Assembly (NCBI GenBank): GCA_003833135.1
Contig: QZLH01000150.1
Location: 68,356-132,355, forward strand
Source: Oehlia diaphana
Lineage: Eukaryota > Glomeromycota > Glomeromycetes > Glomerales > Glomeraceae
DNA length: 64,000 nucleotides
Direction of reading: 5' to 3'
A model generated the notes under the pieces. It was not told the origin of the DNA and ran no database searches. It saw nothing but the letters and a program-made list of their open reading frames with translations. A program made the position numbers and the translations under genes. This document shows, piece by piece, positions 34,916-48,448 of this stretch (its first letter is position 1; every line of letters starts with the position of its first letter).

Positions 34916-37191
34916 AAAATCTACATCACAGGGGGATAAAAGTGCTCAAAAAAATTAGAGTAGAATGAGAGTGTTTTGTGGTCTTCTGTATTAAATAATT
35001 TAATATTTTTATGTGTGATTCAAATATATATTGTGTTATTTATATATGTATATTCAAATATAATCACTAATAAATTTCAATATTCTTATACATTAATTTT
35101 ATTTAAAACAAGAATTATTTAACAGTTTTACAGTAATACAGACGTACAGTCATTTGTTAAAATCAAAAATCACATAAGAGATTTTGTACATATTCTAAAT
35201 TCGAATATCAATTTATATCAGCTGAGATTTAAATATCTTTTTTATATTCAAATCATATTTGAATTTACAGTACGTTTCAAATAATTATAGTTCAAATGGA
35301 AGCTTTATATTTTATCCAAATATTTAAAGTAAATATTATTAATATTAATAATTATTTCATTATTTGTTTTTTTACTTTAAGCACTGTATAAAAATAGTAT
35401 TGTTGCCAATACTGCTCACAAATAATAAAATTTATATTTAATAGATTCATAAAAAGAAGTCAATATCTTTAAAAATATAGAAATATATGATAAAGAATTT
35501 ATATCAAAATATAATATTTTATAATCAATAAAGAAAAACAAAATCTATATTTCACATAAAATTTGTTTCCTAATTTCTTTTATTAAACTGACCTATTCAT
35601 TACGCAAACAGATTATAAAAGAATTACATTTCTGTCATATTTCTTTGACGGGTTTTATCTTACTTATTAGACTCAGGTATAAGAAAACAATTTATTTTTA
35701 CTTGAAATGAATAAATCAATAGGAAAGACTTCCTTGATGGCAACGTTGAATTTTTCCAATTTTGCCAAGTACTTCTACAATCTCTACAACTTAAAATTAA
35801 ATGTATCAATATAACATATTATAAAGAGTAGAAACTTTATGTCATCAATAACATAAATATTATATTAAGATATAGGACTACGAGCCACAATATCATGATG
35901 TTCGATAAACAGAAAAGAATTTAGATTAAAGCACTAGTCACAGCAGGTGAATTTTTGGATTTTAAAGAATACTTGTAAAGATATTATATAAATTATTACT
36001 TAACTAAAAGTTCAATAAGTCATTATGAAATCTTTACTCTTTCAGCCAAATGTATTATTAAAGGTTTTGTAAACTACATAAAAAATGTCAGATGAGTACA
36101 ACGGAATTAGCAAATCACTTATGAAGAAAATACTGGTAGAAATAATCAAAAAAAAAACTAAACGTAATTTTTTAGTCAATCACAAAAACTTTATGTAATT
36201 TTATTAAATAATTTTTTTAAAATAAAATTAAATCATAATTAAAAAATTAAATATAACCTGATTGATCAATTTTAAAATAATGTAATAAATCGTATTTAGC
36301 AGTCTTCGCACCGGATTATATATGAATAATGAAAAATTCGATTTACAATATTTTTAGGTAAAAGTTTTTTTTATTTTTGATTGGCAAATGGCAACTGGGA
36401 TTTTACAGCTAATTGTTAAAAATTTTGTAAAATTTGTAATTTGTTTATATAATCTATTTTTATTTGAAAATAGTATAGCGAAATATAAACAATAGAGCAT
36501 TTAAACTCTGTTACAATTTTAAGCATTATGAACTTTATACTGTAAAAATATGTATTTCATTTTATATATTAAAATGTATAACTTTGCTTTAGTTTTAAGT
36601 AATATAAAAAAGTAACAAATTTTGATCGTCCATCTAGCAATAAACCTCTATAAGTTCTTTAAGATTCTTGGGGAAATTTTAATAAATTTAATTTCAATAT
36701 TACTCATTAGCTATAAATATAGTCTAATATTTGGTCAATCAACGTAGATTTATTTTTAAATTATTAGCCACAATATCAAATAATCATCAGCAATGATATC
36801 AATATCATATCAGCCTCACTATTCTCTCTTTTTTATTCAAAAAATAATAATTTTTGACTTGAACTATTTAAAATAAATAACAAAATTTTTATACTAAGAC
36901 GTAATTTTAAATACCTAATTGTCACGATGTTTTCTTATGAAATGAATAACTAAAATCATGAAAACATTGAGTTATAGCATTGTCAATTTGACACCGTACT
37001 ATCATATATTTTTATATTTTCCTCAATTTAAAATAAACATTTAGTATAGCATATAAGGGAGTAGAACTGACAATAAAAAAAGTATCAAGGAAATCGAGTA
37101 TTTTTTTTTATTGTTGATAAATTTTATATATATTTATACACATATATAGAAAGCAGATAATGATAAAATAAAAAAAAAATCAGAAACAAAT
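34916..37191. other. Gene-free AT-rich stretch
   Basis: About 2.3 kb between the kinase-Sel1 gene and the P450 pseudogene. Very AT-rich with short ATATCAT words near 36790; nothing recognised. Confidence 0.5.
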
Positions 37192-39199
37192 TTAAGATTC
37201 AACTATAGATACAGCTAACCCAAGATATGGATCAGGTTTAGGTATAGGGAAAGCTCTTTTTTAATTTGAAATCCTTCAATTGGTTTAAAAGTGAAATTCC
37301 TAATTAACATACCTAATAATATTTTAGCTTCGGCTAAAGCTACTTTATTACCTATGCAACCTCTTGCACCAATAAGGAAAGGTAAATAATTTAAATTTGT
37401 TATATTTTTACTTGAAGGATCTAACCATCTTTTTGGATCAAAATTATCAGCTGTTGGGCCCCAAATTTCAGTTAATCTTTGAAGTACTGAAATCCCAATA
37501 GATATTTCAGTATTCTATAAATAACAATAATAAAAATGTTAATAAAAAAACTAATTATTATCCAATACAAATATGCGTATAAAATAAATAAATCTACCTT
37601 TGGAACATAGTATTTCCCGATAACTTCATCCTTTAGGTTAGTTCGTCTAGCAGTTGGTACTGAGGTAAAAAGAGTAAAAAATCGCTTAGTTAAGAACTAA
37701 ATTTTTGATTTTTTTGAAAATTATTAAAATTAAATATATACATGGAGTTCGTATCCTTAAAGTTTCTTTAATTACGCAATTTAAATATTCCAAAGAATTA
37801 ATTTCATCATACGTGGGATTGAAATTTGATTTATCAGGAAAAGCTTTAATTAATTCTTCACGTAATAAGTCTTGCTCATGCGGATGTTGTGCGAGTAAAT
37901 ATAAAGCCCAACAAGTTGCAACGTTTGTAGTATCATGTCCTGCAATTAAAAATGTCATAATCTGAAATATTTACAAAAAAAGGTAAATAATCAAAATTAA
38001 TAAATTAATAAATAATAAATAATCATTTATTTTTTATTTACTTGATTTTAATTCTTCGTAAGTCATTTTTTCTTCATCGGGTAATATCTTATTGGTATTG
38101 ATTAATAATGATAGTAAATCCTTATTCTTTAATACTCCATTTTCGGCTTCTTCATACTTTTCTTCAACTAATTTCTTTGATATGCGGCTAATAACTGCAC
38201 ACGTGTTCTTAAATTTCATGTTCGTACCTATTGGAATATCTCCGATAAATGGAACATATTCCGATAATATTGTAATGGCAATTTGTAAAGTACTTGGTGA
38301 GCTATTTAAAATAGAATTATATGCTGTTGCCAATTCGTTTGAGGATGTCAACGAATTGAATTCATAACTAAATCCTAAAAAAAAGCGGGGTTTTCAGTTT
38401 CTTATTATAAATGCGTTAGCATGGAAAAAAATCATTTTTCATTTTTTTTTCTCTCACCTACTAGACCAATAATATCCAAAGCAGTCTTTGAGGTATAGGG
38501 TGTAAGATTAATATTAGAATTTCCTTGATTTATCTCATTTTCAATTAAATCTTTTAAAATAGAAGATACACGAATAAATGTTGGAACCATTTCCTAAATT
38601 AAAATAAAAATATTAATTTACTTAATTTGGTTCAAAATTAAAATTTTCTGTGACGAAATATAATTACTTTGATATTACTGTAAGCGAAAGCTGGATTCAT
38701 CATTTTTCTTTGTCTCTTATGATCGTCACCTTCCGCAAATAAAAGACCATTACCGAGAAGTTTAATACCAAATGTACTAAAAGGTTTGACGAAGTCATAA
38801 GTTTTACTTAAAGTTATTTCTTGAATTATTTTTGGATCTGTGACAAAAAAGAGTTGGTTTATTAAATAATCCATTGTATTTTACAATATTTCCATATTTT
38901 CTGACCCATTGAAGTTGTGGTTCAATAAAACTGTCAGACTATGGCAATAAAATAAAAAAATATACAGCATATTATAAATATACTTATTACAATAAAAATT
39001 AGGATTACTAAGTTAAATTATGAGCAATGCGTCGTTACCTTTATAAGTGATTTAAGATTTCCGAAAATTGGACTGTCAGATGGTGGACCAGGAATTTTTC
39101 TCAAAGGAGAAACATAATAAGGCAAATAAAAATTTTATAAGTGATCCATCCTATAGCTCCTAATGCAACAAAGCTAACTATAGAAATCAAATCAAGCAT
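37192..39199 (-). pseudogene. Cytochrome P450 pseudogene (sister of 45392-47398)
   Basis: Same seven-exon plan as the intact P450 at 45392. Recognisable parts: N-terminal anchor (SIVSFVALGAIGWITYKI), PGPPSDSPIFGNLK, HKRQRKMMNPAFAYSN, I-helix AGHDTT, ExxR in KETLR, FDPKRW and heme loop FLIGARGCIG with the Cys. Breaks: (1) TTGCC at about 39122 where the sister reads TTGGCC, giving a TGA before the proline hinge; (2) one extra base in a T-run near 38845; (3) two bases missing at the exon-4 donor (GAATTAAAATCAA before GTAAAT); (4) one base missing near 37257-37262, shifting the last 25 codons. Catalytic residues survive, so inactivation may be recent, or the indels may be sequence errors. Confidence 0.8.
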
Positions 39200-40021
39200 T
39201 TTTTTAAAAAAATAAATTTATCAAAGGAATAAATAATATGAGAGATTTAAGAAATAACATTTACTCTTCGGTAAAATAATTGCCGTTTCCCGAGAGACTA
39301 AATAATGACGTATCATTATTGTTTTTTTTGGTTAATTACGTTAATTACGGCAAACCCGATTCCGAATTGAACCATAAAAGAATAGCAGGAATATTTGTGG
39401 TACATTAATATTTAACTAAAAGAGGATTAATTTGATTGAGTGCCGATCTTCTTAATAATCGCCTCCCATATTTTGAAATCTTTTCCTACATGTAAAAGTA
39501 CCGACACTTAATTATATAGATATTTTCTTAATTATAAATACAAATTATTGTGCTTGGAGGATGAAGTTCTCCGCAATATTTACATTTTAGTAACTGAATA
39601 AAAAAATATAATTAAAAATTTGGATCGACCGGGACAATTTGAAACACTGATTACCAAAAAGGACTCTAATTTAATTAAAGTTTTAAAGAAAATTCTCATG
39701 GATTTTCTTACTTTAAACAATAATTATTAAAAAAAAAATTATTTAGTTTTTAAGAAAATTCGTGATGATTTTGAATAATAAATATGCTTATAATAATAAT
39801 AAATATTATGATTGGGACGGTCCTCGGCAAGTCGCGTATTCTACTGTAGTTAAAACTTTAAATTAGAAGGAAGATGATCGACAGTTACTCTTGTCGCTCA
39901 GTGATACCATATTATTTATAATTAGTTAAAATAAACAAAAACTATTTTTTCTTGTTTTTTTTCCCAATTTTTTGAAAAGCATAAAATTAAATTCCGCAGT
40001 AAGAATTCTTCTGTATCCAAC
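39200..40021. promoter_or_regulatory. Shared upstream interval of the head-to-head P450/kinase pair
   Basis: 822 bp between divergent starts. A T-rich stretch lies about 20-75 bp before the kinase ATG. No specific factor site can be named. Confidence 0.35.
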
Positions 40022-42373
40022 ATGTCTAATAACACTGAGTTTAATAGTAATTCAAATGATTGGAATAAATGGATTGAAGATGCCATTTCTAAAAAACTTA
40101 TTAAATATTATGAATTTGAACAATTTTATAATATTGAAGAAATTGGTGCCGGTGGCTTTGGAAAGGTTTATCGTGCAAATTGGAAGAATTCTCATAAGCG
40201 TTATGCAATAAAATCTTTTTTTAATATCAATGATGCTGCAGTTAAAGCAATTGTTCGTGAGGTAATTATAATGTCAAACATTATTCATTAATTATTGTAA
40301 ATATGTAAAATTTTGATATTATAAATTATTTATTACTAAGATTCAACTTCAACGCGAAGTTGATTTTCATGATAATGTTATTCGTTTTTATGGTGTCACG
40401 ACTTCCATTAAGGGTATGACAAAGTTCTAATATTATTTATTTTATAATATGTAATTAATTAATTCATAATTTTTTTTTTTTTTTTTTTTTTAAAGAAAAT
40501 CAAAGGAAAGAATATTCATATAGAATATGCTGAAAATGGTACTCTCCGAAAATATATGAAAGAAAATTTTCAAAATCTTATTTGGAAAGACAAAATTAAT
40601 CTTGCATTTCAATTAGCTTATGCAGTATCATTCTTGCACGATGAAGGAATCGTGCACCGTGATTTGGTAAATATTTTACAATTTATTATATTTTATTTTA
40701 ATGATTATTTTAACTTAATAGAATTTAATATTAATAGCACTCAAATAACGTGTTAGTCCATCAGGTTACTGTTAAGCTAGCAGATTTTGGCTTATCAAAA
40801 AGAATTGAGGAAACATCCAACTCTCAATCAAAAACTTTTGGATTAATTCCTTATACTGATCCAAAAAGTTTTAATAGAAGTACAACATCATTATATTTAT
40901 TAGATAAAAAAAGTGATGTTTATAGCATTGGTGTATTATTATGGGAAATATCTAGCTGTAAGCCTCCTTTTAATGGTAAACCATATGATGTTGGTTTGGC
41001 ACTAAGTATTTTACAAGGTCTTAGAGACACCCATTCATGATACACCCGAAGAATTTATAAGAATTTATACTGGTAAATACAATTTAAACTATGACTAATA
41101 AATAATATTGTTAATGACATTCTTTTTTTTGTAGATTGTTGGAATATTGAACCTGATAATCGTCCAACTATCAATCAAGCAGTTGATGAATTAAAAATAC
41201 TAGTACTTAAAACAGAAGACAATATAATTAAAGATTTTAACTTAAATGATAATAACAAGGATATTTAATCATCAACCAATCAGCAACCAATTTTAAATGT
41301 TAAAATTTCCGAAAATATTGATTCATTACATGGTGATTTATCTCAAGTTATTCAAAATTTTAATATGATGATGAATACAAATGATATAGAAATTTCAATT
41401 TCATCAAATAATATATCTGAGAATAGCTTTAATATAATAATTAATGATATAATTAATCTTTCTGATGAATATGATGATAATGAAATAAAAAAACAGAAAA
41501 TATCAATTTATCTTAATAGCCATGATATAACTTTGCACGAGATTAATAATTTAAGTAATCAGGATAGTTCAAATTCTATTGTTTTACTTGGAATAATTAG
41601 TAATTTAGGAATTAATACCAATGTTGATAAGAAAAAAGCATTTGAACTATTTGAAAAGGCAGCAGAATTGGGAAATTCATCTGGAATATATAATGTAGGA
41701 TATTGTTATATGAAGGGATACGGGATTAATACTGACGGGGAAAAGGCATTTGAATCATATCAAAAGATAGCGAATTTAGGAAATGCATTTGGAAAGAATA
41801 ATTTAGGTTATTGTTATGAGAATGGAATTGGAACTGATATTGATAAGAAAAGAGCATTTGAAATGTATCAAAAGCAGCAGATTTAGGAAATTCATTTGGA
41901 ATAAATAATTTAGGACGTTGTTATGAGAATGGTATTGGAACTGATATTGATAAGGAAAAAGCACTTGAATTTTATCAAAAGGCGGCAGATTTAGGAAATT
42001 CATTTGGAATAAATAATTTAGGATATTATTATGAAAATGGTACTGAGACTGATATTGATAAGGAGAAGGCATTTGAATTATATCAGAAGCAGCGGATTTA
42101 GGAAATTCATTTGGAATAAATAATTTAGGACGTTGTTATGAGAATGGTATTGGAACTGATATTGATAAGGAAAAAGCACTTGAATTATATCGAAAGGCAG
42201 CAGATTTAGGGAATTTACTTGGGATAAACAATGTGGGGCGTTGTTATAAGAATGGTATTGGAACTGATGTCGATATGAAAAAAGCAATTGAATCATATCT
42301 AAAAGCAGCTGATTCAAAATATGCACTTGGTTTGTTATTGTTATTATTATGTTATCTTATTTTATTTTTGTAA
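40022..42373 (+). pseudogene. Kinase-Sel1 pseudogene
   Basis: Exon structure follows the genes at 21417 and 31192: 40022-40261, 40341-40413, exon 3 to a donor after HRDL, exon 4 from HSNNVLVHQ. It keeps the glycine loop GAGGFGKV, the beta-3 Lys (YAIKSF), a complete HRD (IVHRDL) and DFG. Defects: exon 3 lost the segment before IEYAENG, so the frame holds only if a cryptic acceptor after ATCAAAG is used; one base is missing in GLRDTHS near 41030 (expected PIxDTP), giving a stop; an in-frame TAA follows NNKDI at about 41266; and two G deletions turn AAGGCAGCAG into AAGCAGCAG in two Sel1 units (near 41875 and 42089). About six or seven Sel1 units remain, then a hydrophobic tail (LGLLLLLLCYLILFL) in the last frame. 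Confidence 0.8.
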
Positions 42374-45040
42374 ATAATCTAGGATATTTCTATTGATATT
42401 AGAATTGTAACCAAAAAAACTACTATATAGTTATTATTTTTTTTTTGCTAGTATTTTTAGGATTGCCTATACTGCTTGCTAATTATTTTATAAACTTGTT
42501 AAATTTTATTTTGATCTGTTAATTGAAATTCATCATTTACGATTTATAATACACAAGCAATCTTGATAAATTGGATTGGTTAGTTTTGTGAGAAAATATC
42601 TTAATAAACCAAGATATCATATATATATAACAATTATTTTTACTAGGTTTTATATAAAAATTACATTAGAATCTATTATGTCAAGATTTACAGAAAAATA
42701 AAACATTTTAAATTTAGATTTTACATAAAGGATTTTGTAAGCTTTCCCTAAAAAATTATGATTATCACAATCATTGACAAAAGATGATATCTGATATTAA
42801 ATCGGATATATGAAAGTTAATGTCTAGATATCATTCAATATGATTATCGAAGACATAAACCGGCATAATGTCTTACCAAGTATAGTATTAAAGTATTGTA
42901 AACGAAATTATTTTGTAAATTTAATAATTTTTGACAATTTTTTTATCTGTCTTCGGAAATTCAATTTTTTATAAAAAATTGCAAACTGGAAATTAGTATT
43001 TTCAGGGCCAAAATTAAGACAATGTCAGTCAGTTTCTAAAGAAAGGTACTAAAATTTGACCGATTTGTCCTTAAAGGCAAGATCTACATGATTAATTTGC
43101 ACCATACGCAACTCAGTTTATGTTTTTCGGGGCTTCACGTTTGTTTTTCATTATAATTAATGAGAATCATGTTGTAAACTCTAATATATCTTGTGGATAG
43201 TTAATAACATTGCACGATATGCATGCTGTCTCCCACGAAGATAATGCAACGAAATGATGAGAAGATCCATTTCTTCTGGTAATATCACCTGTCCATATTA
43301 TTTTCTTTAAGATTGAAACTTTTAATTGTTTAAAAAATTTTTCTTTTTTTCTCTTTTTACTCTTTAGGTTTGGCGGTACTTTTGGAATGGAGGCGATTTG
43401 TTATTTTTTGTATTTTGTTTCTTTTTAGTTTTCGTTGTTGATTTTCTTTTTTATGTTTCAGCGATTCTTTTTGAAAATAGAGATTGGTTTCAGCGATGCT
43501 TTCCATTTTTTATATTTCTTTTGCCCTCGTTCTCTTTAAAATTTCAAAATTGCTATGGTGGCTGCCACCTATTATTATGTGACTTCAAATTTTTATAAAT
43601 TGTAAATTAAATAGTAAAAAGAAAAAACTAAACTGATGAAATGATAGAGCAAACATGTACTGAACATTTCTATCGGATTATTTTATAGAATTTAATAAGA
43701 ATTTTAATTAATATTATGGGTTAAAGTTGGATAATTTTATTAAGTAATAATAATAAATATAAAATTTCGGACTAGTTTTCATGTAATTTTTATGGATTTT
43801 ACAAAAATTCCATGGAAATCCACAAGAATTACATGTAATATGTCAAAAAAAAAAAAAAAAAATATTACCGCTCACGCGGTAATTAATATTACTATTGTTT
43901 ATAATTGTTGTTATAGATGACCGCCACCATAGTAAAAGAAAAAATAATAACAAAAACAATAATAAGAAAGAAAGCTAATTTCTGTCTCCTCTTTTTTTTT
44001 AGGTTTCAGATGATGATTTTTATGAAATTATGCTTCCTTATAGTTTTCTTTCTTTTTTCTTCTTACTAGTTACTTTTGATAACAAAAAAAATCGTCTTCA
44101 GAAGCAAACATAAAATTCACTATTTATTAAATACTTTCTTAACAATTTGACATTAAGGTTTAAAAATGTTCTGTTTAGCTAGCTTCTTTTATTTTATTTG
44201 TGGTTTTTTTTTTTTTTCCATTATATAGAAATTTTTAATATATTTTAATTTATAATTCAAATATAACAAAATTTTATATATTTCTAATTATCTGCACGCA
44301 TTGTATTTCATACAACTGAAATCGATAAATTAAAAAAAAAAAATAAATATCAGTCAAAAAAAAATTGATGAGCTATAATTAGATCAAATTTCGTCCAATT
44401 GAAATTTGAGATGATCAAGGTGGTGCAGTAAACAAAATTTCTTTTTTAACCAAAAATTTTGTAGAAACCAAAAGATGAATAGTGAAGGTGATGATTATAT
44501 ATGATAATAAAATCTAGGTAATAGTTGAAAGATTCGAAGTAAATAATTTTTTTTATATTTTTATAAAATTTCCTCAAAGACGGTACATGACTGATTGACT
44601 GACGTGCGATTAAGCGCCGATCAAGTGTATCCCAATTTAACAATAGGTTTTATAGTAACACTACGAAATATTTTGGAAATCTTTTCCTACACGTAAAACG
44701 ATATTGATAACTATTTCTTTAGGAGAGAAATCAAAAATTAATTTTTTTAGTATTATTAGTTCGCACTAACAAATTTTTTTTTATAACGGAATACATTTGT
44801 TAGAATTCGTGCCAGCCCAACCTTATGTCACGATCTTACATGAAATGTATATTTTGCAAAATATTATCAAACATTACTAATACTTGCGATAATTATTATA
44901 AAAATATTATGTTTATAAAAGAATTGAAAAAAGCAATATAAAATTAAAAAAAAAAAATAATGGATTGGGTTGTATTCTGATCGTCGGATCCCATTATGTA
45001 TACCGTCTTTCTGTTTTACTCGCTTACGGACCGTTTCACA
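42374..45040. other. Gene-free stretch
   Basis: AT-rich, T-rich between 43330 and 43560. Contains a weak inverted pair (GCTATGGTGGC near 43552 and GCCACCATAG near 43925) and a TTACCGC/GCGGTAA hairpin at 43865-43882. No gene recognised. Confidence 0.45.
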
Positions 45041-45138
45041 ACAGGACATTTTTCTAACAGCCTAAAGCTGGTGATTGATCACGTGTTCGTGCATAACTCT
45101 GCATAACACTGGCCAAACCTGTCGGGCAAATGTCCTGT
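45041..45138. repeat. 98-bp foldback related to the 4.8-kb element
   Basis: ACAGGACATTT (45041-45051) is complementary to AAATGTCCTGT (45128-45138). The interior CACGTGTTCGTGCATAAC and GGCCAAACC match words inside 4816-5020, so the two are probably diverged relatives. Confidence 0.55.
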
Positions 45139-45391
45139 ATCATTCGGGAAATCGTGCCGTAACCTTGTTGCTATATTTTGATATGGAATTCTTTAAAGAA
45201 TGTTCAAATTAAATTGTTTAACAACTCAGTTATGTAAAATGATTTTTTTTTAAATCAAACGTGATGAATGATATTCACTGTACATTAAGTCATCACTTTA
45301 AAATTAAATGAATTACGACAATTTATTGAAATTAAAGTAGGCAGTAACAAAGTTAATAACATAGTAATATATATTTGCATATAAAATAAAT

Positions 45392-47398
45392 TTAAGATTT
45401 AACTATAGACACATCTAATCCAAGATATGGATCAACTTTTGGTGTAGGGAAAGCTCTTCTCTTAATTTGAAATCCTTCAATTGGTTTGAAAACGAAATTC
45501 AAAATTAACATGGCCAACATTATTTTAGCTTCAGCTGAAGCTACTTTATTACCTATGCAACCTCTTGCACCATTAAGGAAAGGTAAATAATTATAATTGT
45601 TTATCTTCTTCATTAAAGCAGGATCTAACCATCTTTTTGGATCAAATTCCTCAGCCGTTGGGCCCCAAATTTCAGCCGATTTTTGAACTGCTATAATTCC
45701 AACATGTATTTCAGTACCCTATAAAAGATAAAAAAAAAAAAATTTAATAAGTATTTTAAAAAATTATTTTATTTATCAAAGGACACATATATTTATATAA
45801 TAGCATGCCTTTGGAATAAGATATTTCCCAAAAAATTCATCTTTAAGGTTAATTCGTTTAGAGGTTGGTACTAAAGTAATAAAACCGCTAAATTAGTATA
45901 GTTTTTGATGTGCTAAAAACAGCTTAAATTAATTATGTACCTGGAGTGGCTATTCTTAAAGTTTCTTTAAGTACGCAATTTAAAAACTCCAAAGAATGTA
46001 TTTCATCATATGTGGGATTGAATTTTGATTTATCAGGATAAGCTTTAACTAATTCCTCACGTAATAAATCTTGATGATGTGGATGGTGTGCGAGTAAATA
46101 TAAAGCCCAAGAAGTTGTAACGCTTGTAGTTTCATGTCCTGCTACTAAAAATGTCATAATCTGAAATATATCAAAACATAGATAAATAAATAAAAAATTA
46201 ATAAACTAAAAAATAAATATAATAATCATTTATTTTTTAATTACTTGATTTCTTAATTCATCATAAGTCAATTTTTCTTCATCGGGTAAAGTTCTATTGT
46301 TATTAATTAATAATGACAACAAATCCTTATTTTTCAATTCTCCACTTTCGGCTTCTTTATATTTTGTATCAATCAATTTCTTTGATTCTCTTTGTATAAT
46401 AGCACACGCTTCTTTATGTCTCAAATTTACACCTATTGGAATTTGACTGACAAATGAGAAATAACTTGATAACATTATAATGGTAGTGTGAAACATATCT
46501 GGAGTGGCATTGAAAACACCATCGTATGCTATTGCCAATTCGCTTGGGGATGTTAATGAATTGAATTCATAACTAAAACCTAAAAAAAAAAAGAATTTTC
46601 AGACTCCTGTTATAAAATGAGTCCAATATTTTATTTATTTTTATTCTTTCTCTCACCTACTAAACCGATAATATCCAAAGTAGTCTTTGATATATAAGGT
46701 GTAAGATTAACGTTAGAATTTCCTTGGTTTAACTCTTTTTTGATTAAGTCTATTAAAGTAGTGGTTACACGAATAAAATCTGGAACCATTCCCTAAATTA
46801 ATTAATTATATTTAATATTAACCTTGGCTTAAAATTAAAATTTTAATTATCCACAATGAAGTATAATTACTTTGATGTTACTATGAGAGAATGCTGGATT
46901 CATCATTTTTCTTTGTCTCTTATGAACGTCACCTTCCGAAAATACAAGTCCTTTGCCGAGAAGTGCAATAGCAGGCTTATTATTACTGTAAGGTTTAATG
47001 AAATCATAGCTTTTACTCAACGTTATTTCTTGAATTATTTTTGGGTCGGCAACAAAAATTGCTGGTTTGTTAAATAATCCGTAGTATTTTACTATATTTC
47101 CGTATTTTTTATACCATTTAAATTGTGGTTCAACAAAACCGTTATCCTATCGCAGCGAAAAAATAGAAAAATACTTGTTAACAATAAAAAATTGATTATT
47201 AAGTTAAAAGTATGAATAATTCGTTACCTCTCCTGATAATAATGATTTGAGATTTCCGTAAAATAGACTATCAGGTGGTGGTCCAGGAACATTTTTCAAA
47301 GGAGAAACAAAAAATGGCCAAATAAGAATTTTATAGGTAATCCATCCTATAAATCCTAATACAAAAAAGCTTGCTAAATTAACTGGATCAGAAAGCAT
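45392..47398 (-). CDS. Cytochrome P450 monooxygenase, 508 aa
   Basis: Seven exons: 47398-47228, 47146-46871, 46792-46657, 46579-46245, 46160-45941, 45870-45809, 45718-45392; 1527 nt. Six introns of about 55-90 nt; the sixth uses a GC donor (AAAG|GCATGC), the others GT. The product has an N-terminal membrane anchor (about 8-30), PGPPPD hinge (39-44), I-helix AGHETT (313-318), ExxR (E372, R375), FDPKRW near 425 and heme loop FLNGARGCIG (447-456, Cys454 as thiolate ligand). This is an ER-anchored class II-type microsomal P450; I cannot assign a CYP family or substrate, but AGHETT and FxxGxRxCxG are fully intact. Head to head with a kinase scrap at 47.7 kb. Confidence 0.92.
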
Positions 47399-47592
47399 TT
47401 TTATATTTTTGTTAAATAAACTTTATTAAATTGATTAGTTAGGGAAAACGCGCTATTATTTATATTTTTGATTTCGGTAAAACTTCAGGACCGGGATAAT
47501 AGCATCCAGTTAATCATACAGCAACCTCCGAAATTTTTTTACATTTCGAGTAACAAAATGAATTACCATATTTGTTACTCATGAGATCATGA

Positions 47593-47832
47593 GTGAACAA
47601 TATTGCGCCAATTGAGCCAATAGTACATGAGCGGGAGTTATTATCAAAGGTAAATGGAATCACAAATTGCCAAGAAATATATACAAACCTTTTTTTTTAC
47701 CAATTATTGTTTATATTAATTTATATCTTTACCTTCTTTGTAATATTTGAAGAAATTAAAGAAGGTTCTTTATACGAAAAATTCATAAAACAAATAATTC
47801 GCAATTGGAAAGATTCTCGTAGATCTTACTAA
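47593..47832 (+). pseudogene. Scrap of kinase-Sel1 exon 1
   Basis: The stretch about 47739-47832 (IFEEIKEGSLYEKFIK then RNWKDSRRSY) aligns with exon 1 of the gene at 40022 (NIEEIGAGGFGKVYRA, NWKNSHKRY), and the DNA agrees around TAATATTTGAAGAAATT and ATTGGAAAGATTCTC. The glycine loop is destroyed and nothing follows. It lies head to head with the intact P450, as the fuller kinase pseudogene does with the P450 at 37192. Confidence 0.55.
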
Positions 47833-48239
47833 TAATCGGCGTATTAATTTTTATACGTATTGGATTTGTAGGGAGACCTTTTTTTTTAACTTCAAATTTG
47901 AGGGGTGGGGAATATGTCTTGTAGTTAAACAGAGTAGTCTTAGCCCATATGATAATAATTCTAATTGTCAGATAAAAAATATAATATACTCATAAAAAAA
48001 TTTAACAGTAATGTCAATTTCAGCTCATTTAAAATTTGCGATTTTGAAGATATCCACATGATTGTTAAGGAGAGGTGGGTAACATGTAAACGTCAGTTTG
48101 TATTACAACGGGATTCTTGTATTTGGGATTTTAAATGATATCTCGGAATAGCTATATAGGTACTACTGGATGAAAAAATTTTAATATTTATGCATAATTT
48201 TTTTTTTAAAAAAAAATTTTATATACATTTTTGCATACT
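47833..48239. other. Gene-free AT-rich stretch
   Basis: No coding relic recognised. Confidence 0.4.
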
Positions 48240-48350
48240 TTTTAGGTTTAGAGCCTTATGGGATCGATATAAGGCCGATGGGTTGTATATCGGACCGGTC
48301 CAAAATTAGTCTAGCGGTCCCGATGATCCGGATCGGACCGTTAACATCCC
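48240..48350. repeat. GC-rich palindromic patch (CGGACCGGTCC type)
   Basis: Contains the palindrome GGACCGGTCC and related words GATCCGGATC, GGATCGATAT and CGGACCG. It contrasts sharply with the surrounding AT-rich DNA and resembles the patch at 50284-50460. Confidence 0.5.
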
Positions 48351-48370
48351 AAATTGGTACCATCCAAAAT

Positions 48371-48448
48371 TCCGAAATCATAATCCCGAAAAATCATAAT
48401 CCCGAAATCATAATCCCGAAATCATAATCCCGAAAATCCACTATCTCG
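48371..48448 (+). repeat. Tandem TCCCGAAATCATAA repeat
   Basis: About five units of 14-16 bp, TCCCGAAATCATAA with A-insertions. The same word recurs at 52310-52345, indicating one repeat family. Confidence 0.8.

Noticed and set aside
41803..42326. Antisense frames (FQYHSHNNVLNYLFQ type) over the Sel1 pseudogene
   Set aside because: Same repeat shadow effect; the plus strand carries the Sel1 homology.
43865..43892. TTACCGC/GCGGTAA hairpin next to TAATATTAC, reminiscent of a rolling-circle origin nonanucleotide
   Set aside because: The nonamer is outside the loop, the DNA is AT-rich enough for chance, and no Rep-like gene is present.
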